In this document: positions 1-5,429 of the stretch, piece after piece
Layout: every line of letters starts with the position of its first letter
How positions within the stretch are numbered: the stretch's first letter is position 1
Assembly: GCA_964517495.1 (NCBI GenBank)
Contig: CAZFER010000135.1
Coordinates: 1 to 7,465 of the forward strand
Direction: 5' to 3'
DNA length: 7,465 nucleotides
DNA from: CAZFER01 sp964517495
Lineage (GTDB): Bacteria > Hinthialibacterota > Hinthialibacteria > Hinthialibacterales > Hinthialibacteraceae
The notes under the pieces: model-generated
What the model was told of the DNA's origin: nothing
Databases searched by the model: none
What the model saw: only the letters and a program-made list of their open reading frames with translations
Made by a program: the position numbers and the translations under genes

Positions 1-46
1 GAGCCGTTATATGTGGAAACGGCTCGGCGGGAGCCTCGCCCTCCCC
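1..46. repeat. GC-rich intergenic element with competing hairpins
   Basis: This short GC-rich block lies in otherwise AT-rich spacer downstream of nhaC. An 8-bp perfect inverted repeat (GAGCCGTT at 1-8, AACGGCTC at 18-25) encloses a 9-base loop. GGCTC at 21-25 can instead pair with GAGCC at 31-35, GGCG at 26-29 can pair with CGCC at 37-40, and GGGAG at 29-33 can pair with CTCCC at 41-45, so several hairpins exclude one another. From memory, the minus-strand string GGGAGGGCGAGGCTCCCGCC resembles a dispersed intergenic repeat common in Planctomycetes- and Verrucomicrobia-like genomes; I could not check this. No T-run follows the hairpins on the minus strand, so it is not a canonical terminator. 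It touches the window edge and may extend further left. Confidence 0.5.
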
Positions 47-88
47 TTTAACTTAATGACATTGGGTTAATCCCTATATATATTATTG

Positions 89-115
89 TAGGGGCATACT
101 AATGTGCTTGCCCTA
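89..115. repeat. Degenerate palindromic element (REP-like)
   Basis: TAGGGGCA at 89-96 and TGCCCTA at 109-115 form an inverted repeat with one bulged G and a 12-base loop. It sits in the gene-free spacer about 60 bp past the nhaC stop. Its shape, a GGGGCA/TGCCC core in AT-rich flanks, is that of a decayed dispersed palindromic repeat. A weak transcript-end hairpin for nhaC is the alternative, but there is no T-run after it on the minus strand. It is separate from the GC-rich element at 1-46. Confidence 0.4.
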
Positions 116-171
116 TGTTGTAATCTGGCAACAACCGCGATGAGTTTTGAAGCAATCTCTAAATATCAGGA

Positions 172-1704
172 TCAACTCTTCTTACCAAATAGAACGAGAA
201 TACCGTAAAGCACCAAGGCTCCGGCGGTGATGAGGATGAAGGGGCTTATGTTTTTAAATGGAACCAATGCGAGACATGTTACTGAGACAATCCCTACAAT
301 GAGGGCGTAAAGCAATTGGGTGTTAACATGGGCGGTAACTGAACAACCACTGGCACCTGCAGATAAGATCGTCGTGTCAGAAAGTGGGGAGCAGTGATCT
401 CCAAATATCGCACCACCTAACACGCTGCCGATGGTGCCATACATCACATCAGGCCGGCCATCCCCAAGGTGGATGGCGAGCGGCAAAGCGACCGGCATGA
501 GGATGGACATCGTACCGAAACTGGTACCTGTGGCAAAACTAATTCCCGCGGCAAAAAGAAACGTAACCAGAGGCAAAAAGGCAGGATCAAATCCTTCGTG
601 TAGCAAACTGGCCACATAAGCGCCGGTTTTGAGCCGGGTACACACATCGCCGATGCTCCAGGCCAGGATAAGAATTACGCAAATGGTAAACATCCCTTTG
701 CAGCCTTCCAGCCAACTATCAAATACATCCCGGTAACGTTCACCGGCGATATTGACATGAATGGCGAATGAAAAGAGAGTGGCGATCATCGTCGGCCACA
801 AAATACAACGAAAGGGATCTGCATTGCTGAGGATGGATATCATACTATCGAGTGGAGCACGCCAACTCACTTCAGCTCCGTTGTGATAGCCGTTGATGCC
901 CAGTGAGATAAAGGCGGCGGTCAATAAGACAACAATGGGCAGAAAAACGAGATAATCCCATGATTCGTATGAAGTTGGATGTGTCTCTGCCACCGAGGTA
1001 ACGGTATGGGATTCGGATTTCGCCCGCATTTCGGCCTTACGCATAGGGCCAAAATCACGGGAAGTGTACGCGATTATAAAGCCGAAGAAGAGGGCGAGCA
1101 ATGGATAAAAACGGTAGGGAATCGAGGTTAAAAAGAGGCCATAGCCGCTATATCCGGTAACGCCTTCGGCTTCCAACGTGTTAACAATAATGGAGATTTC
1201 AAAGCCAATCCAGGTTGAAATGAATGCGATTGATGTAATTGGAGCCGACGTGGTATCGACCAGGTATGCCAGTTTTTCGCGGGATATTTTTAACCGGTCG
1301 ACCAACTTTCGATAGGAATTACCGACGATAAGCGCATTAGCGTAATCGTCAATGAAAAAGATCATCCCCGATGCCCAAACAGTCAGCATGGCTTTGGTTT
1401 TGGTTTTAAGCCGGTTGGCAATGCGGCCAATCAAAGTTTGGGAAGCTGGGCTGCGGTTGAGGATTTCCACCATCCCCCCCATCAAAACGGTGAAAAGTAT
1501 AATGATGGCGTTATCGCTGTCAGTGAACGATTTCAACATGATTTCATCAACAGTTCGGAAAAACGCCGTCAAAGGAGAGAAGGAATATAGAAACAGAGCG
1601 CCGACAAATATCCCGATGAAAAGCGAAACAATCGCCTCGCGAAGCAATATACATAAACAAATGGCAACCAATGGAGGGACAAGCGAATATACAGTGGCTT
1701 CCAT
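172..1704 (-). CDS. nhaC: NhaC-family Na+/H+ antiporter
   Basis: This 510-residue polytopic inner-membrane protein is rich in hydrophobic helices; I estimate 11 to 13 segments, the last at about 487-507. Family hallmarks are FFIDDYANA at 116-124, DTTSAP at 150-155, the ATGTSFGT segment at 391-398 and GDHCSPLSDTTILSA at 435-449, all typical of the NhaC superfamily. Known members exchange Na+ for H+ at the membrane, but relatives move malate/lactate or amino acids, so the substrate is inferred and the gene symbol indicates the family only. A central hydrophilic loop at about 213-250 separates two halves. The ATG at 1702-1704 has a Shine-Dalgarno AAAGGA at 1710-1715, five bases away. The start lies 22 bp after the stop of the lipoprotein gene, so the two are probably co-transcribed with nhaC second. 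The length is normal for the family and no key motif looks broken. Confidence 0.9.
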   Translation of the reverse strand: MEATVYSLVPPLVAICLCILLREAIVSLFIGIFVGALFLYSFSPLTAFFRTVDEIMLKSFTDSDNAIIILFTVLMGGMVEILNRSPASQTLIGRIANRLKTKTKAMLTVWASGMIFFIDDYANALIVGNSYRKLVDRLKISREKLAYLVDTTSAPITSIAFISTWIGFEISIIVNTLEAEGVTGYSGYGLFLTSIPYRFYPLLALFFGFIIAYTSRDFGPMRKAEMRAKSESHTVTSVAETHPTSYESWDYLVFLPIVVLLTAAFISLGINGYHNGAEVSWRAPLDSMISILSNADPFRCILWPTMIATLFSFAIHVNIAGERYRDVFDSWLEGCKGMFTICVILILAWSIGDVCTRLKTGAYVASLLHEGFDPAFLPLVTFLFAAGISFATGTSFGTMSILMPVALPLAIHLGDGRPDVMYGTIGSVLGGAIFGDHCSPLSDTTILSAGASGCSVTAHVNTQLLYALIVGIVSVTCLALVPFKNISPFILITAGALVLYGILVLFGKKS

Positions 1705-1726
1705 ATGGATCCTTTAATGAGGAAGA

Positions 1727-3463
1727 TTATGGTGTCATTACAAAACGTCCCCAATATGCGGTTTCATAGTCCCAGCCAAGGGCTGCATTTTCAAGGGTGA
1801 TGGATGTTTGGCTTCCTGCCATATCTGCTACATCAATTTCAATATTATGCCATTGCAAATTTCCACCCACTTGATCAATCGTCTTGCGGAGTTTTTCTTC
1901 ACCATTTACAGAAACACGCAACGACCAATCGGCATCAGGACTGCCATCTGATGGAGCAACCGCGAATTTGAATTTTGTGACATCCCCTGGCAGTGTACCG
2001 TTCCACATCAGTTTGCAAGGGGTGTCCTGATTTAGGGGATGGGTGGCGAAAACATTAAATCGCCCGTAATATTCATCGGCATTTCCAACATATGTTTTTA
2101 AGCCACAGTGTTCAACTGCCCATCCCTGAGCGAAGGATTGAATATCCTGATTCAGTTTTTGTTGTAAGGATGTCAAGCGGATAGTTTCAAGATTTTCCCA
2201 TTCATCGCGTAAGTTTTCAGCCATATCCAGGTCAAATTGAGCAAATTCATCTGGAGGCTCAGGTGTCTGGCGTGGGATAGAAAAATACTGCCGGTCACCC
2301 AGCCATTGGACTTCACCTCCTCGACGCTCAACCACTTCTGCCGCCCATTTGCGGCAGGCGGCAATAAGCGTGTTGTAATTGTAGTTTACATAAGCGAAAT
2401 CAGTTGAACTAATCAGAGGAATGCCGACACGATATTCGGTAGGAATACGATTGTAACCAACGAGAGCGCCCAGAACACCCAGGGTGGTAGCGGCGTTAGT
2501 GTCACTATCCTGCCCACAGCGGATAATGATTTCAATGGTTTTAGAGAAATCGCCTTCGCCATAGAGCAATGCAAGGGTAATATAACCCCCGTTAAGTTTA
2601 GCGTCCAGGTTGAGTGGTTGTTCGAGTCCCTCTGGATCCACATCCGTTTTTCCCCATTTTGATTCCAGCATTTCCCAGCAGAGCCGCCAGTCATCAGGCT
2701 TTTGTTTATAGAACTGTAATACATCTTGAATAACTTGCGCGTAGTTGCTGTTAGGGGGAATGCAATTCAAGCCTTGTTCAATCACTTTAACACGATCTTC
2801 CTCAAAAAAAGCGGATGAGTAGAGCCCAGTAATATAATATCCGCCATAGATTCCATCTCCATAGGCCATCATTTCGCCAAAAGTGCGTGTGTACCTCAAG
2901 GCAGTTAATGGAAGACCGGGGCAGATCAAGCCAAACACATCCGCTTCGCTTTGGAAATCCAAGCGATTGGCATAGGGATTATAGCGAGGATGTCCCGAAT
3001 CGGGTGGTTGAATTCCTGCACGTATATTCTTGCGAACCGTCTCATTTGAGCCACTAAGAGGATAACTGGTTCGAGCGAAGATTGATCCGGCTTCATCGCT
3101 GGTAACCACCAAGCCTTTTCGGTCAATAATGTGCAAGAAGGTCAAGGCAACATAAAGTTCACTTTTATTGAGGGAACTTTCAACCAAAACCGGATTCCAG
3201 CTTTTTAGTGGAAAATCAAGGATTTCCCCTTTGTTAACCAATTCATAGGGTGAAGCAAAGCTAAGGCCGATCATTTTTCCGGCCCAAGCCCCTCGAACGT
3301 TATCTTCATAATTTTGCATGGAGAGGCGATATAACTGGGGCTTTTTTTCATCGTCCAGATCAAAAATCAATCCAGCCGCCTGTTTGACTTTATCGCCCAG
3401 ACCACATGAAGATAAAATGAAGGCCAGTCCGATCATGACAAACGAAATGGCTTTGGTTCGCAT
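1727..3463 (-). CDS. Lipoprotein of the ADP-ribosylglycohydrolase fold
   Basis: This 578-residue exported protein starts with a lipoprotein signal: charged MRTK, a hydrophobic core, and lipobox LSSC with the acceptor Cys20. Gly follows at +2, so inner-membrane retention is not indicated. The catalytic-fold domain spans about 50-375. It contains NYEDNVRGAWAGKMIG (51-66), SGHPRYNPYAN (156-166), DFQSEAD (169-175), YGDGIYGGYY (201-210) and GQDSDTNAA (317-325), the last matching the G-x-D-[ST]-D-T-N metal-binding motif of the ADP-ribosylglycohydrolase (DraG/ARH) superfamily. Where many relatives carry an acidic pair before the LYV stretch, this protein reads SELYVALTF (101-109), so one metal ligand may be altered. 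Residues about 463-578 look like a beta-sandwich, possibly carbohydrate-binding, ending WDYETAYWGRF. Known family members remove ADP-ribose from proteins in the cytoplasm; the substrate of exported relatives is unknown to me. The ATG at 3461-3463 is fixed by a strong TAAGGAG at 3472-3478. The gene is followed closely by nhaC. Confidence 0.8.
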   Translation of the reverse strand: MRTKAISFVMIGLAFILSSCGLGDKVKQAAGLIFDLDDEKKPQLYRLSMQNYEDNVRGAWAGKMIGLSFASPYELVNKGEILDFPLKSWNPVLVESSLNKSELYVALTFLHIIDRKGLVVTSDEAGSIFARTSYPLSGSNETVRKNIRAGIQPPDSGHPRYNPYANRLDFQSEADVFGLICPGLPLTALRYTRTFGEMMAYGDGIYGGYYITGLYSSAFFEEDRVKVIEQGLNCIPPNSNYAQVIQDVLQFYKQKPDDWRLCWEMLESKWGKTDVDPEGLEQPLNLDAKLNGGYITLALLYGEGDFSKTIEIIIRCGQDSDTNAATTLGVLGALVGYNRIPTEYRVGIPLISSTDFAYVNYNYNTLIAACRKWAAEVVERRGGEVQWLGDRQYFSIPRQTPEPPDEFAQFDLDMAENLRDEWENLETIRLTSLQQKLNQDIQSFAQGWAVEHCGLKTYVGNADEYYGRFNVFATHPLNQDTPCKLMWNGTLPGDVTKFKFAVAPSDGSPDADWSLRVSVNGEEKLRKTIDQVGGNLQWHNIEIDVADMAGSQTSITLENAALGWDYETAYWGRFVMTP

Positions 3464-3559
3464 GGCGAGTACTCCTTAACGGGTTGACTATTTAATTTCA
3501 ATGAATTTGTTTTGGTATTTCAGCCAAGAATATTTCATTACTCTTAATTCGTTTCTGCC

Positions 3560-3565
3560 AGTATA
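3560..3565 (-). promoter_or_regulatory. Possible -10 box for the lipoprotein-nhaC unit
   Basis: TATACT on the minus strand differs from the sigma-70 -10 consensus by one base. It lies about 100 bp before the lipoprotein start and just after the pseudopilin terminator, which is where a promoter for the two-gene unit is expected. No convincing -35 box sits 16-18 bp upstream, so the assignment is weak. Confidence 0.25.
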
Positions 3566-3596
3566 CCGAATCCTTGATGATAAAGTGAGGGTTATG

Positions 3597-3633
3597 AAAA
3601 ACGCCGCTTTCATGATTTGAATGAAAACGGCGT
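3597..3633 (-). terminator. Factor-independent terminator of the pseudopilin gene
   Basis: Thirteen-base arms at 3601-3613 and 3621-3633 enclose a 7-base loop. On the minus strand the stem closes with GCGGCG and runs into TTTTT. The single non-Watson-Crick position is a G-U wobble in minus-strand RNA but a C-A mismatch in plus-strand RNA, so the element works in the direction of the genes. It begins 36 bp after the pseudopilin stop codon and insulates the lipoprotein-nhaC unit from that gene. Confidence 0.85.
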
Positions 3634-3669
3634 GTTAACCAAGATTTCTAATTGATTTTATGGATTTCT

Positions 3670-4260
3670 TTAATCGGAACGGGTAATTTCACCCAAACTA
3701 AAGACTCCGTTGGATGGATCGTATTCCACCATTCCCAAGGGGTTTTCTTTATTCGAACCCCGCCGTGCCCCTTCATCACGAAAATCGGTTTGATCGGGGC
3801 CCAGGCTTTTCAAATACCAATACTGCGTGTTGGAAGATGAGGTTTTAAACGAGGTGGCTCCACCTGAATCAATCATCCGTCCAAACCATTTTCTGTCTGT
3901 CACGTTGTTGGGATCAATGTAATCGAAGGTAATATAAGGATCAATATAATATCGCCCATACCCTTGCAATCCTTCTTTAAAACGGTCAATAGGCTCGTAA
4001 GAGATAAGGCTTAAATCAACCAATCGTTTTAAAGGGGGTGGAGAAAAGAGATTTGTTTTTTCAGGTGGGAGTTGTCCGTTATAATCAATACTATACTGTG
4101 CCAAAGCACCTCGGATGTCACGCATTTTTACTTGAACATCCACCACTTCGGCTCTTACTTTTGCTTCCAAATAGCCGGGAACGGCTATTGCTACCAATAT
4201 GGCCGTTACTCCCGCTACCAGCAATAATTCAACAGCTGAAAATGCGGGCTTTATGGGCAT
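3670..4260 (-). CDS. Pseudopilin-like protein with prepilin N-terminus
   Basis: This 196-residue protein begins with a six-residue leader (MPIKPA), then FSAVELLLVAGVTAILVAIA, the class III prepilin motif: Phe7 as the methylated +1 residue, Glu11 as the conserved +5 glutamate, then a hydrophobic helix to about residue 27. Prepilin peptidase should cut between Ala6 and Phe7; the usual -1 residue is Gly, so Ala is unusual. The helix continues amphipathically (about 30-60), then comes a globular part (about 62-196) with SLGPDQTDF at 152-160 and a C-terminal YDPSNGVFSLGEI (180-192). That layout resembles GspG-like pseudopilins of candidate phyla. The likely role is a component of a type II secretion or type IV pilus-like filament, but no other assembly gene is nearby. 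The ATG at 4258-4260 is preceded by GGGGAGG at 4271-4277, ten bases away. A strong terminator follows, so it is probably a single-gene unit. Confidence 0.8.
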   Translation of the reverse strand: MPIKPAFSAVELLLVAGVTAILVAIAVPGYLEAKVRAEVVDVQVKMRDIRGALAQYSIDYNGQLPPEKTNLFSPPPLKRLVDLSLISYEPIDRFKEGLQGYGRYYIDPYITFDYIDPNNVTDRKWFGRMIDSGGATSFKTSSSNTQYWYLKSLGPDQTDFRDEGARRGSNKENPLGMVEYDPSNGVFSLGEITRSD

Positions 4261-4314
4261 TATATGTTAACCTCCCCAGGCTATAAAACTTACCAATTTT
4301 GCCCTAACACCTAA

Positions 4315-4343
4315 AGCTTACAGAAACTTGATTGTAAAGTCAA
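4315..4343 (-). promoter_or_regulatory. Possible promoter of the pseudopilin gene
   Basis: TTGACT at 4338-4343 matches five of six -35 consensus bases. A 17-base spacer leads to TAAGCT at 4315-4320, a poor -10 box. The -35 lies inside one arm of the palindrome at 4335-4368, so a factor binding the palindrome could block it. The weak -10 keeps confidence low. Confidence 0.25.
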
Positions 4344-4368
4344 GAGAGTTTTAACTCTTTTGACTTTA
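4335..4368. promoter_or_regulatory. 16-bp-arm AT-rich palindrome between era and the pseudopilin gene
   Basis: Arms at 4335-4350 and 4353-4368 are complementary except at one position, with only two bases between them. The palindrome begins 17 bp after the era stop. It could end era transcripts, but no T-run follows on either strand. The one imperfect pair is G-U in plus-strand RNA and A-C in minus-strand RNA, which argues against a hairpin selected in era mRNA. A DNA-level operator dyad overlapping the TTGACT box is the other reading. Confidence 0.45.
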
Positions 4369-4384
4369 AACTATACCACACACT

Positions 4385-5320
4385 TTACTCTTCCGTATAG
4401 CCAAAAGTGCGTAAATCTTTGGTATTTTTTCTCCATTTCCCGCCTACTTTCACCCATAACTTGAGAAAAACCTGACTACCAACAAGTTCCTCAATCTCTT
4501 TTCGTGCTTCTGAACCAATAACTTTAATGGTTTGTCCATTTTTACCCACGATAATCCCCTTTTGGGAAGTGCGCTCAACGTAAATTGTTGCATGGATGGT
4601 GGTTATGCCATTCTCTTTTTCCTTCATTTCTTCAATAAGAACTGCAAGCGAGTAAGGAACTTCTTGTTTCAGCATGAGAAATGCTTTTTCACGAATAATT
4701 TCTTGTATAAAGAAACGTTGGGTTCGGTCGCTTAATTGGTCCGGAGGGTAAAATTTGGGTCCTTCCGGTAGTTGTTCAATGAGAGTATTCAGTAAACGTT
4801 CAACACCATCACCAAACAGGGCGGATATATAGAAAGTGGTGGGTTTTCTTTTAAATTGAATGAAATCAAGCCCTTGCTCTAATGTGGCACGTTGGTCGAG
4901 CGGAACTTTATCGATTTTATTAAAGACAATATACAGTGGAAGAGCCAATGGTGCGATCATTTTCTGAGCAATGGCATGTTCCCGTGAAGTTATCCCTTTA
5001 ATCGAATCAACCAACCATACAACCAAGTCCGCATCTTCCAGGGCTCGGGTGGCCTCGTTAACCATAAAGTGATGAAGAGCGTCTTTTGCTTCCAAAAGAC
5101 CGGGTGTATCCTGAAAAATCACTTGGGCATCTTCCCGGTCGTAAATTCCGAAAATGCGGTTTCGAGTGGTTTGGGGGCGTGGAGTAACTGCGACCAATTT
5201 GGTTCCCAAAATCTGGTTTAGCAATGTGGATTTACCGGCATTGGGCCGACCTACCAGCGCAATATAACCGGAACGGTGAAATATGTTATTGGTATCGATG
5301 AGATGATTTCCTTCCAGCAT
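4385..5320 (-). CDS. era: GTPase Era
   Basis: This 311-residue GTPase acts in 30S subunit maturation by binding the 3' end of 16S rRNA. The GTPase motifs are complete: G1 GRPNAGKS (24-31), G2 region PRPQTTR (47-53), G3 DTPG (71-74), G4 NKID (134-137) and G5 SAL (166-168). The linker RFFIQEIIREK (202-212) and the C-terminal KH domain with GIIVGKNGQTIKVIG (255-269) and VKVGGKWRKN (290-299) separate Era from other small GTPases such as Der or MnmE. It is close to the usual 300 residues, with about 15 extra at the N-terminus. The ATG at 5318-5320 has no recognisable Shine-Dalgarno, and no alternative ATG, GTG or TTG was found in frame upstream within the spacer. The 109-bp gap to the upstream gene suggests its own promoter. 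The common partners rnc and recO are not beside it here. Confidence 0.97.
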   Translation of the reverse strand: MLEGNHLIDTNNIFHRSGYIALVGRPNAGKSTLLNQILGTKLVAVTPRPQTTRNRIFGIYDREDAQVIFQDTPGLLEAKDALHHFMVNEATRALEDADLVVWLVDSIKGITSREHAIAQKMIAPLALPLYIVFNKIDKVPLDQRATLEQGLDFIQFKRKPTTFYISALFGDGVERLLNTLIEQLPEGPKFYPPDQLSDRTQRFFIQEIIREKAFLMLKQEVPYSLAVLIEEMKEKENGITTIHATIYVERTSQKGIIVGKNGQTIKVIGSEARKEIEELVGSQVFLKLWVKVGGKWRKNTKDLRTFGYTEE

Positions 5321-5429
5321 TATAAATTTGAATGACTGATTTGTATCGATTGAATCATATACTTTATTATTATGAGTCGAAACAAATTGTACCCTATTGA
5401 TGGGGAAAATAAATCATTATCGCAATCAT

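Noticed and set aside
172..1704. Assigning the antiporter to a malate/lactate or amino-acid exchanger
   Set aside because: The visible motifs define the NhaC superfamily only; nothing in the sequence or neighbours fixes the substrate.
1352..1717. A 121-residue plus-strand frame opposite the start of nhaC
   Set aside because: nhaC covers it with clear family motifs; the antisense peptide shows no domain and is a composition shadow.
5353..5375. TATGAT and CATAAT boxes upstream of era
   Set aside because: They resemble -10 boxes, but no good -35 lies at 16-18 bp, and AT-rich spacer gives such matches by chance.
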